A stretch of DNA of 64,000 nt from Brachionus rotundiformis (lineage: Eukaryota; Rotifera; Eurotatoria; Ploima; Brachionidae). The DNA lies in the NCBI GenBank assembly GCA_016802295.1, contig JAESIW010000207.1, positions 761,978-825,977 on the forward strand, written 5' to 3'. Shown here piece by piece: positions 36,737 through 47,115 of the stretch (position 1 is the stretch's first letter; the number at the start of each line of letters is the position of its first letter). The notes beneath the pieces were generated by a model. That model had not been told where the DNA came from, ran no database searches, and was given only the letters and a program-made list of their open reading frames with translations. The position numbers were made by a program, and so were the translations under genes.

Positions 36737-38092
36737 ATGAGTTCTATAATTATTTCCGCTGGACAATGCGGAAATCAAATATCAAATAGCTTAATCGGTC
36801 AGTTGTTGTCGAATCAAACAAATCAAAATGCTTATCTATATTCTAATTTTGATAATAGATTTCATTTTATAAATATAGACAGTGAGATAAAAGTAATTAA
36901 AAACTTGCTCAATGAGCATTCACAATATTTGAGAAGAGAGAACGTATTGAATACAAAGTGTGGCCGTGGTTCGAACTGGGCGTCTGGTTATGCTGGCCTT
37001 AATAAAGACGGTGCCCTTAAAATAATTGAACAGAGTGTCGAGGCAGTGCGCAAAGAAGCCGAAAGATGTGATTTTTTGATAAATTTGTGTTTGCTGCATA
37101 GTTTAAGTGGAGGAACAGGATCAGGTTGTGGTTCCAGATTGATAGAGGAGCTTCGGAATGAGTTCGGATGGAAGAAGTTGATCTTTACTCAATCGGTAGC
37201 TCCTTTCCGCGATGGAGAACTTCCTCTTCAACACTACAACAATCTACTTTGTCTTTCCCATTTGCATGAGTTCTCAGATTTCATAGGTCTTTACCAAAAC
37301 GATGACATTATGCATACTCTTGGCAAATCAGACCAAGCGACGCCAGTGGTAGCTTCTAAGACCGGTCTAGTTCCTTTCAATGGTGCCAAATTGGCCAAAA
37401 AAACCAGCCCCGTGAATCAAGAGCCTCTGATTTCTCTTGCTGACATGAATGATCACATCACTGGCTGTTTTTTGAACACTTTCAACCCGGTTGACAACAT
37501 AAGCCTCAAATCCCAAGGATTTGGAATGGAATTCCTTGAGATTCAGCGGCTGTTGTGCCCAAATTTTAATCTCAAAATTATAGAGACTCATAATGTAAAT
37601 AGTCTGAATGTAACAAAATCTGTATATGAAAAAAATAATCCTTTATTGAAAAAAATTTTTTCTGCTCTGGACAAATTTAAGCCGAATACGACAAATTTTT
37701 ACACAAGTTTGAATACTTTGTTTGTGGCAAGAGGATTACAGAATTTTAAGGAATACAATGGTGATCATGTGCTGGGTCAATTGGTAAATGAAATGGATTT
37801 GATAAACAAAACATTGAGCCCGGCAAAATGGAATCCATTTCCAGTTGATTTCTGGACTGCCAAAAATTCGCTCAATATTGGCAAAGCAAAAAGCAATTCT
37901 CTCACTTTGTGCACTAATCGGAACAGATGCTGTGATTACTTAATGGAGGTTGGTGCTAAGGCAAGACTCAAGTATTCTGCCAGGGCTTATCTGCACTGGT
38001 ATGAAAAATTTAATCTATCAAACTGTTTGTTTGACAATGCCTTCGAAAACTTAAACAAAATTATTGATTCTTATGAAGAAATGACTATTTAA
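36737..38092 (+). CDS. TUBD1: delta-tubulin
   Basis: Intronless frame of 451 residues (human 453). Tubulin hallmarks: AGQCGNQ at residues 8-14, RGSNWASGY (77-85) and the GTP-phosphate loop GGTGSG (125-130) within HSLSGGTGSGCG. The delta-type features are PFRDGELPLQHYNNLLCLSH, the NDDIMHTL block and the C-terminal SARAYLHWYEKFNL (compare ASKAYIHQYTKFG in human). The C-terminus lacks the acidic tail of alpha/beta-tubulin. Delta-tubulin is needed for stable centriole and basal-body triplet microtubules, consistent with a ciliated animal. The ATG follows a TATAG that may be a 5' UTR (cis or trans) splice acceptor. No intron in the coding part is unusual among its neighbours. Confidence 0.93.
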   Translation: MSSIIISAGQCGNQISNSLIGQLLSNQTNQNAYLYSNFDNRFHFINIDSEIKVIKNLLNEHSQYLRRENVLNTKCGRGSNWASGYAGLNKDGALKIIEQSVEAVRKEAERCDFLINLCLLHSLSGGTGSGCGSRLIEELRNEFGWKKLIFTQSVAPFRDGELPLQHYNNLLCLSHLHEFSDFIGLYQNDDIMHTLGKSDQATPVVASKTGLVPFNGAKLAKKTSPVNQEPLISLADMNDHITGCFLNTFNPVDNISLKSQGFGMEFLEIQRLLCPNFNLKIIETHNVNSLNVTKSVYEKNNPLLKKIFSALDKFKPNTTNFYTSLNTLFVARGLQNFKEYNGDHVLGQLVNEMDLINKTLSPAKWNPFPVDFWTAKNSLNIGKAKSNSLTLCTNRNRCCDYLMEVGAKARLKYSARAYLHWYEKFNLSNCLFDNAFENLNKIIDSYEEMTI

Positions 38093-39715
38093 ATATATTC
38101 AAAATTTGTATATAAATAATTTTGTTTAAATTTTTAGCAAACAATTATTCTATTTATCTTCAAATATTGTTTCTTATGTTGGATATCTAATTTAATTAAA
38201 GCAAACATTTTTGAAAAAGATTTCAGACAGTTAAATTGAATTGGCAAGCGTCAGCAATTTTACAAGTTTATTTAGCACATTTTGGCAAATAAATTGATAT
38301 AGAAAATGGAACATTTTTGCTATTTTAGCAATAAGTTTAAAATCATTTTATTAATATTTAATTTTTTTTCTATTCATTCAATTATAAATTATTTAAACTA
38401 AGTACCGCTTTTTTGTTTTTTTTCCTTTTAATTTTTTTCCTAATGAGATTAATCAAAGCAAGTTGAGAACTATTTACGTAATAATTTATTTAAAAAGACT
38501 TCTTTTGAATAAAAAAAACAATAATTGACTCAATAATTAGAGTAAAATTTTAATCTAAAGAAACTTTTAAGAATTGACAAGAGTTAAAATTTTAAATTAT
38601 TTAAATTAACTCATTAAACTGATACTATTTCATTAAAATTGCCAAATTTTAATGATTGAATTTCAGATTTTTGAAATAATTTGTTTCCTAGGTAAATTAA
38701 TTATCAAAAAATTACCGTCAAATTTATCGAATATCGCTGTGTTTAGACAAAGAGGCTTCAGAAGTCAATCATGCTCAAATGTTAGTTGTCTAATTAAAAA
38801 TTTCAAGTCTTCTCTTTAGATTTTAATTGTGGATACTAAGATTTCACTGAATTTATATTTTGTACAAGATTTTCGGATACATTCACTCAAACATAATATT
38901 TATCTATTTATTATTTATAAGAGATATATTGTTAGTATTGTTTGTAATACAATTTATTTTGTTAGTATTGTAGCAATTTTTAAATATTTATTAAAATTAA
39001 TTTGTAGATAAGTGATTTAAACAATTTTACAGTAATTGTTTAAATGGGCGTTTGGTAAACAAATAAAAGATGACAAAAAGAAAAATAGAAAGTTAAATTG
39101 ATTTTATTCAATTTTATTTAATTAATTTTTAATCATTTCGACTAATTGATTTTTATTATTTGTCATCAGCAAATTCCTTCGAATTGGAAAATAGCTCTTG
39201 CGTTAAATTCTGTATATAAATAAGCCAATTTCAGTAGAAAAATATTTTTGATAAGATAAAAACAAATTGATGGTCAACCTTGGTATTAAGTCATGCTAAT
39301 TGCAAATTTTATCATCTTTTTTACTCTTTTTAGGTAATTTCAGCACATAATCAAAGAAATTAATTTGAAAATATTAATTAAGGAGCAGGTGATGCCTTTA
39401 ATTATTATTTTTTAATATAAAATTATATAACGTTTTAAAGCAGAATTTAATTCCTTTAAGACATTTAAATAGAGCCGATCAGTGTTTTAAACTAAATGAA
39501 GTTAATTTTTATTTTCTAATTAAGACATATTAATTTAAACTAATTTTAGTTTAGCAGACTCCTAGGGGATTCTTTCTTGTTCAAAAAAATTTAAAACTTA
39601 AAATCGCGTATTTTTGGTCAGTTTCTTAGCAATTAGAGAAAAAAGTTAAAAATTTTCTATTTAAAAATAAATTTCATTTTATAGATACTGACTTAATTGG
39701 AAAAAAAAAAGAAAA
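38093..39715. other. AT-rich intergenic region with one candidate terminal exon
   Basis: No complete gene. On the minus strand, 39209-39156 is an 18-codon open exon (NLTQELFSNSKEFADDK, stop) bounded by a TATATACAG acceptor, with AATAAA downstream. It could be the last exon of an unseen gene. The ORF at 38829-39011 is not supported. Confidence 0.4.
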
Positions 39716-40129
39716 ATGCTTGCCAAAAGTGGTTTACTAAAAGATTTCAGCAACATTTCCAAATATTCTCTCGCTTTGATGTCATTTTTAATCGTTATTT
39801 CCATGTGCGAGAAAGTAAAAGCTCTGGATAACCAGTACTCGGATCTTCCTCCACCACCAGCCAAGCCAGAAAGATTCACCAGCAAGCAGCAGTTGAAAGA
39901 CTACTTGGTCAAATTGCACGAGTACTACGCCATCATTGGTCGACCACGCTTCGGTCGATCCCAAAATCCATTCAATGAAAACATTCAAAGTTCTGAGTTA
40001 GGCACAGATGCCAGAGAGAACTTGATCCCTATCACCCTGGCAATTAACGTCATGGATTTTAATGGAGATGGCTTTCTCACCAAAAAAGAACTTCGTAACT
40101 TTGTTAAATTGGTAGAAAATTATTTGTAA
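39716..40129 (+). CDS. neuropeptide F precursor with C-terminal EF-hand loop
   Basis: 137 residues in one coding exon. A hydrophobic signal segment (about 18-31) precedes a proline-rich start (LPPPPAKPERF) and the NPF amphipathic helix with C-terminus EYYAIIGRPRFGR (69-81). The Gly-Arg yields ...GRPRF-amide, the signature shared with molluscan and flatworm NPF. NPFs act on NPY-type GPCRs in feeding and growth control. The flanking C-terminal peptide contains a perfect EF-hand loop, DFNGDGFLTKKE (114-125; D1, N3, D5, G6, L8, E12), inside predicted helices INVM and LRNFVKLVENYL. No such motif is known to me in NPF precursors. The usual intron within the penultimate Arg codon is absent. The initiator may be M22 rather than M1 given the long charged n-region. 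A GTAAGT overlaps the stop codon, so an alternative 3' exon is possible. Confidence 0.92.
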   Translation: MLAKSGLLKDFSNISKYSLALMSFLIVISMCEKVKALDNQYSDLPPPPAKPERFTSKQQLKDYLVKLHEYYAIIGRPRFGRSQNPFNENIQSSELGTDARENLIPITLAINVMDFNGDGFLTKKELRNFVKLVENYL

Positions 40130-41782
40130 GTGATAAGAAAAAGACTTTTTTTCAGTAACAAAAATACATAAAAAAATGTACTCTGTGTGAAAAAAGTTCA
40201 CAATATTTTTGTTGTATTAAATTTTGTTCCTAGTTAAATAAAATTATATTTCGAGAATTAATTTTTATAATAAAATATTCTAAATATGTGTTGTTGAAAT
40301 TTAATTTTTGAAACATGATAAAGTGGCACCAAAAATCTCTGTATAGGCAATTTATTAAAAAGAAAATTAATTAAAATAAACAAGATTGTTCGAGTCTGTA
40401 GTTGAAAAATATTAGGCAAAATGGATTTTTGAATGCCTGCCTAGGTTAATATTGTGAAGCCGCATATAATTTCCATTATAAAAGAGATCAACAAATCTAG
40501 TCTGTAATAAGAAAAAAAAATTTAATATTTTAAGAAGCTTATCAAATTTTATTACGAATATCAAAAAATATGATTGTATCTATATTTTATTTCATCATTA
40601 ATCTGATTGAATTTCATTTATGAATTGAAGCAATTTTAGAAATGCATTAAAAATTTAAATAAGTTTTTAAGCTATTGACAGGAAATTTAAAAATAAAAGA
40701 AAAATTAATCGTCTCTATTTCAAAATTTGAATTTCCTCCACAATAAAAAACAATAAATTGGAAAATTATTTTTAATTAGAGATTAGTAAAAAGCAGTTTG
40801 AGAAAAAAATAGATTTTTTTTATTCTTCATATTAAATTTACATATATTTTTTCATATTATATTAGATAAGATATTACATGCTAAAAATCAATTAGAACAT
40901 ATTTCGTTGTTATTTTTGATTTTTATTTTTTTCTACTTAATTAAATTTTCAAAATTGCTCTTGATTAAAATTTTTTATCGAAAATTTAATACACTTTTTA
41001 ATTAGTTTTTTTTTTAATAAATATACCCATATTAAATGTAGTGGTAGAAAAATCTGGAAAATTTAGTAGTCTGTGAAATGTTGTTTTAATGCGGAAAATC
41101 AATTTTAGAAAGTTCATATATTTATTAGTAGAGTATTTGTCAACATTGGCTGAACAAATGGTTCATATTTAATAGATTAAATAATATTAATTTTTGCTGC
41201 AAGGAAATATTTTATTAAATTTTCGCACATTAGTTTTTTTGTCACTAGACTTTATTAAAAATTCCAATTATTAGGAAAAATTATCCACGCTTTAGAAAAG
41301 TCTAATTAGTAACTTTCAGTCATCACTTGGGGATGTATTTTTGGAAAAATTTGATGTAATTAGGCAAATATAAATACATAAATACTAGTAGAATATGTAA
41401 CTACCATGGCTACAAGATTTTTTTCCAACAAGATGTCTTTAATTAGACAATTATTGATGCAGATAGTTGATTTTTAGTCAAAATCTTTCAGCTCGAAAAA
41501 TTTTAATTAATGTAGCGTTATTTTCACGGCAAATTTAGTTTCAGATTTTGATTATTATTATTAAAAAATTTGGATTCCTTTTAAAAGGTAAAACAAAAAA
41601 GGAATATTACTTTTTTGTGGTTCATCACGCGATTTATTTGTCACTTTATCCTAATGATCAAATCTTCTTCCTGTCATTAAGCGAATAATTAAAGCTTTCA
41701 AAATTCAAGAGCAATCAAAATCGATTAATATATTTTTTTTTTTCAATTAGATATTTAGAATTTTAATAAAGATAAACACTAC
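40130..41782. other. AT-rich spacer between the two NPF genes
   Basis: No gene seen. AATAAA signals follow the first NPF at about 40237. A TTTTTCAATTAG acceptor-like site at 41750 suggests a 5' UTR intron for the second NPF. Confidence 0.5.
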
Positions 41783-42070
41783 ATGAAGATGCATGTGAAA
41801 ATTTTACTACCACTTTTATTTGGTTTAATTGTATTTCAACTAATTACCGAAACGGTGTCTTTCGGTATAAGAGAGTCGTCGGACGAAATGCCCGAGAGAC
41901 CAGCTGTTTTTACAAGCAAAAAGGAGCTAATTGACTACATCAAGCGAGTGAACGAGTACTATGGCAAATTAGGACGACCAAGATTCGGCAAGCGCAGCCA
42001 CCCATTATTTGCCAATAGATTTAATCGCAAATCTTGGAACTCAAACGAATGGAACCTAAACAAATCTTAA
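41783..42070 (+). CDS. neuropeptide F precursor 2
   Basis: 95 residues in one coding exon: signal peptide (1-26), then a 36-42-residue NPF ending NEYYGKLGRPRFGKR (57-71). Gly-Lys-Arg gives an amidated ...GRPRF-amide after dibasic cleavage. A 24-residue C-terminal peptide (SHPLFANRFNRK...) follows. FTSKKELIDYIKRVNEYY aligns with FTSKQQLKDYLVKLHEYY of the upstream gene, so the two are tandem paralogues in the same orientation, 1.65 kb apart. Unlike its neighbour it has a true dibasic site and no EF-hand. It too lacks the family's conserved intron at the RxRF Arg codon. Confidence 0.94.
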   Translation: MKMHVKILLPLLFGLIVFQLITETVSFGIRESSDEMPERPAVFTSKKELIDYIKRVNEYYGKLGRPRFGKRSHPLFANRFNRKSWNSNEWNLNKS

Positions 42071-44207
42071 TCATCATCTTGAATTGACCTAGTGAACAAA
42101 ATGTGAACCAGAAGTTAGAATTTTTATAAACTTTATATTTGATATATTTTTTTTTAATTTTAAATTAATGAATAAATTTAAAAATTAAAGTTTAAAAAGG
42201 TATCAGTAATTTTGATGCCAATTTGCGTCTTTTTGTTTGTTGAATAAAATTAATTTCAGATATGGGTTTTTAATTTTTAATGACTGATTTTGAGATTATG
42301 GCTCAACGAGCACAAATAAGCTTCATGATAATCAAAAATTAAAAAATATTTCCTTCTTGGAAAAGCGATTTTCTATTTTTTTTATGATTAATTATATGTT
42401 TTACTTTGATGGGTTTTTTTTTATTAAAAAAATTAATTTAAATTTTAAAAGCGTAGGTTTAGAAAACAAAGAGAGATAACCGAGTTGTGCTTTGATTGAA
42501 AAGTGTTATAGATAATGAATTTTTATTATTTTGCTTGATCAGTCAATTTAGCAGTAGACAAATTTAAATTTTGGATTTTTTACATGAAAGAAAGGTTGAA
42601 TTGAATTTTAAGATTAACTTAATTCAATTTATTAATTTTGAAAATTTCAAAATTTCTTTAATTTTAATTAGAGAATAACAGCTTACAATTTTAGAAGAAG
42701 TTAAAAATAAATGATTGTTTTTAAATTTGCTCATCCCGCCATCGAACGCTTTTTTTAATAAAATAAAAATCATTTGCTTTTCCTTATTGACATTTAATAT
42801 CACAAATAAATGTCAAATTGAGATAAAATTATTTATTTAGCTATTATTTTTTTACAAGAATTCGACATTATTAAAAAATCAAAATTTTCATTTATCTTAA
42901 TGAATTTGTGTAGCCAAACTTTATTAAAGCATACATTTTTCTCAACACATAAGTATTTTGATAAGACTTTGAATAAAAATGTTTGTAATTTAAATTTAAT
43001 TTAACTCTTATTAATCATCTTATTAATTAAACCGAAATTTCCAATATTTTTAGTTCCCTTTTTTGGATGTTTTTAAAATTCCAAGTTGTATAATTTCAGA
43101 TTACACTTCAATTAAGTGTTTTTGGATTTAAGTTTATTTAATTCCCTTTAGTTATTAAAACAATTAATTAAATAAAATAAAGGCTAGACAAAATTGAACG
43201 AATGAGCACATTATTTATTTTGAATTAATGTTTATCAATGGAAACAGTACATTAAAAACCACTCGGAATCTTATCAATTCTTCTTTTTCCATGAATAATC
43301 GATCATCAAAAATATGTATCATCTAACTCTTTAACAAACTTAATTTCAATATGTCCAATTTTAATTTTAATTTTCTTCTTTATTAAATTATTTTACGTTA
43401 TTTTTAGTTTATCCTTACTATATTTAAACTTTTTTTTTAATTTTTTATTTTATATTATATAAAATTATTTTATTTTAACTTTATTTAAATCTGAAGGAGC
43501 TGTAGCTCGGTACAGAAAACAAATAAATAAATAAAACAATATTATGTTTATTTTTGATTACGTAAAACTAATTATTGTTGAATATTTTTCTGATTTTGGC
43601 TCAATTTAAAATCCAAAATTGACAGTCTTTTTTAAATTAATTAATTTGTTTATTGTTATTAGTTGTTCAATGGTTATTAAATAGATTTACAATTTTGATA
43701 GTCAACTTTTATTTCTTTTAAAAACTATCATTTAATTTTATTGTTATAGAATAAAAATTTCAAAATAATGGAAGTAAATTAAATCGAGCCTTTGATATAT
43801 AAAAGATAAAAATACAATCCAAAATATTTTACACTTTAATATTAATCTTATTTTATCTGCTTAAAATAATCTTTCCCCCAGAGTTTTTAAAATAAAAAAA
43901 AAGAAGAGAATTATATTTTTGAAAATTGATTTTGCAATTAATTTACACTACTGGTTTCTTAGGATTACAAGAATTTACCAAAATTTCCGGTAAAACCCTA
44001 TAAATAAGAAGTTTAAATCAATTCTTAAAAAAAAATATTAAAATTTACTGTTTGAGCTAGGTAATTTATTAATTAATAAAAACTGGTTAGGAAAAAGGTC
44101 GTAGTCTTCGGATTGCTCTTTCACGGTAATCTGAAGTTATCAGCAAAAATAAACCAAGAGCTTTTCTTAGTTCTTGACCATTTACACGTTACTGTGTTGC
44201 GCAAGAT
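42071..44207. other. AT-rich intergenic region up to the assembly gap
   Basis: No gene called. 43483-43535 (plus) is the second copy of the (AAAT)n-tailed repeat: AATCTGAAGGAGCTGTAGCT, CGGTACAGAAAAC, AAATAAATAAATAAA. At 44095-44207, directly before the gap, sequence is GC-richer and open in one plus frame (HGNLKLSAKINQELFLVLDH), so an exon or element may be cut by the gap. Confidence 0.45.
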
Positions 44208-45196
44208 NNNNNNNNNNNNNNNNNNNNNNNNNNNNNNNNNNNNNNNNNNNNNNNNNNNNNNNNNNNNNNNNNNNNNNNNNNNNNNNNNNNNNNNNNNNNN
44301 NNNNNNNNNNNNNNNNNNNNNNNNNNNNNNNNNNNNNNNNNNNNNNNNNNNNNNNNNNNNNNNNNNNNNNNNNNNNNNNNNNNNNNNNNNNNNNNNNNNN
44401 NNNNNNNNNNNNNNNNNNNNNNNNNNNNNNNNNNNNNNNNNNNNNNNNNNNNNNNNNNNNNNNNNNNNNNNNNNNNNNNNNNNNNNNNNNNNNNNNNNNN
44501 NNNNNNNNNNNNNNNNNNNNNNNNNNNNNNNNNNNNNNNNNNNNNNNNNNNNNNNNNNNNNNNNNNNNNNNNNNNNNNNNNNNNNNNNNNNNNNNNNNNN
44601 NNNNNNNNNNNNNNNNNNNNNNNNNNNNNNNNNNNNNNNNNNNNNNNNNNNNNNNNNNNNNNNNNNNNNNNNNNNNNNNNNNNNNNNNNNNNNNNNNNNN
44701 NNNNNNNNNNNNNNNNNNNNNNNNNNNNNNNNNNNNNNNNNNNNNNNNNNNNNNNNNNNNNNNNNNNNNNNNNNNNNNNNNNNNNNNNNNNNNNNNNNNN
44801 NNNNNNNNNNNNNNNNNNNNNNNNNNNNNNNNNNNNNNNNNNNNNNNNNNNNNNNNNNNNNNNNNNNNNNNNNNNNNNNNNNNNNNNNNNNNNNNNNNNN
44901 NNNNNNNNNNNNNNNNNNNNNNNNNNNNNNNNNNNNNNNNNNNNNNNNNNNNNNNNNNNNNNNNNNNNNNNNNNNNNNNNNNNNNNNNNNNNNNNNNNNN
45001 NNNNNNNNNNNNNNNNNNNNNNNNNNNNNNNNNNNNNNNNNNNNNNNNNNNNNNNNNNNNNNNNNNNNNNNNNNNNNNNNNNNNNNNNNNNNNNNNNNNN
45101 NNNNNNNNNNNNNNNNNNNNNNNNNNNNNNNNNNNNNNNNNNNNNNNNNNNNNNNNNNNNNNNNNNNNNNNNNNNNNNNNNNNNNNNNNNNNNNNN
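44208..45196. other. assembly gap (989 N)
   Basis: A run of N; no sequence. Its right edge is the start of a 369-bp inverted repeat whose other arm lies at 47408-47776, so the gap probably reflects repeat collapse. Confidence 0.99.
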
Positions 45197-45565
45197 GAAG
45201 GATTGTGTTAGTAAGAAAACTCCATGATAGCAGTGGCCTGAACAAAAAAATTCACTTATCAAATTCTTTTCAAAATATTCTTATTCATTCGAATTGGTAT
45301 TAAACATTGGAATTTTTTTGACCAAATATTGATTATTTAGTCACATGTATATTCTTTTTTTAAAAAATTGAATTTAATAAAATTAAATGTTTTGATTTTT
45401 ATAAAGACAAATGTTTATATCATAAAATATAAATCTCTTGATTAATTATTACCATATTTGGCAATTAAGAGCCAGATTTGTCTAATCTATCCAAAGCATA
45501 ATTATATCAAATAATAACACCTTCTGAAATTTGATATTCTTTACATTATTTTGATGGTTATTTTA
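45197..45565 (+). repeat. inverted repeat, arm 1
   Basis: Reverse complement of 47408-47776 over 369 bp with near-perfect identity by eye (for example GAAGGATTGTGTTAGTAAGA at the left edge, and ATTATTTTGATGGTTATTTT at the right). The left end is cut by the assembly gap, so the true repeat may be longer. No coding content. Confidence 0.9.
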
Positions 45566-47115
45566 GACAGTAGAAGCAATCACCTTCTGGTTCATATGAT
45601 TTTAAGTATTTTGATTAATATTGATTTTTAGAATTTTATAATTTTAGACAAGTATTTTGATTTAAAATTTTAATTTATTGAAAATAAAACTTGCTCTTTT
45701 TCAAAAAGATTGATGTCAGTTAATTGTTCTCAAATATAAATCTAGGTCCAAGATAAAAAAATACATCCGGCTCAATCAATGACGTAAATTGTTGCTTAAA
45801 ATGTATTTTCCTTGAAGATGTACTTCAAGTATAGATTTATATTGACGTCGAATACTTAAAATTGAAAATTAAATAAAGATAGTACAGTAAAAATCGATTC
45901 GAGGATGTTTGGCAATTAATTAGATAAAGTAGGTTGGAAAAATGCTCCTAAGAAATGAAATGACTTGTAAAATATTTTCACAAGAACTGTAAGTTGAACA
46001 TAAATGGCTTAGGAAATGCATCAGCTAGATTTATTAGGCAAAAAGGTTTTCTTTAAACTAAAAAAATTAAGTATATACCTATGTTTCTAATTAAAAAAAA
46101 ATCTTTGATAGTTAGTATTAATATTTTTTTCTATTAATGAACTTATTTGCTTTTTAAAATATAGACAAAATTTTTTTAATTAATAAAGACTAAATTTATT
46201 ATATAAGATTACTTTTTATAAAACTAAATCTGCGAAAATTAAATTTAATTATATTTGACAATTAAAAATTTATTGAAAAATTATTATGAATTTTTTTAAA
46301 ACAATGTAAAACTCAAATTATAATATTTTTTCACATAGACACTAGACTAGTCAAATGAGACGCAATAAAACTCATCTTTTTCTATTATCTTATCTTATCA
46401 GAGAAATTCATTTTTTCGCTTTATAAATGTTGAATAATGAATTAAACATTTGAATGAAAATTTAAAAAGAAATTCTCAAAAAATTTAATTTATTTCTTAT
46501 TTACTACTTAAATAAAAATAACTAAATTAAACTAATTCGGGACCTGGCCGTGGCAACGTTAATAAATTTAAGCTGTTTACCTACTTTTTGGCAGCTTTTG
46601 AAATTCTTATTTAATTTTTTTTAAAAAACGACTGACTCGTGGCCAAACCACCGAGCAGCAAAAGATTTTTATTTTTATTTTCAGATCTTAAATTTGAAAA
46701 TTCTGCTCATGGATTTAAAATTTCTGTCTATAGAATTAATATATCTACAAATGATAAACTTTATTAACCTTAAAACGAAGATATATTTTCTAACCTTAAA
46801 ACTTTAATCAAAACTCTATGTAAATACATGACGCTTTATTTTACAGTGTATCGTGACGTGGTCAGAAACAGCCTTTGCCAAAGAATAAATAAATAAATAA
46901 TTCTTCTAGGGTTACCACAATGTCTTTAATAATACCATTAAGCTAACTGTCCAGTATCAGATGAACTTAAAAAATCTAAAACATGTGCTTTGTAGTAGAG
47001 CTATTGGTGGTTTTGTTATGAGAATGCCTTTAAATTTTTATACAGATTTAACAATTCATTTTTATCAGTATACCACCAATTTGAATATGATCTGTGTTTA
47101 TTTGTTTAAAATATA
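45566..47115. other. spacer between inverted-repeat arms
   Basis: AT-rich. 46535-46640 is a GC-richer patch (GGGACCTGGCCGTGGCAACG) and 46848-46900 ends in AATAAATAAATAAATAA, as in repeat 3' tails. The 65-codon ORF at 46961 is unsupported. Confidence 0.45.

Noticed and set aside
40128..40157. 30-bp intron at the end of the first NPF (GTAAGT to TTTTTCAG)
   Set aside because: Too short for this genome and would add only a few residues; kept as a possible longer alternative splice only.
44113..45303. Four long open frames across the N run
   Set aside because: They are open only because N codons contain no stops; the flanking 100 bp give too little sequence to support a gene.
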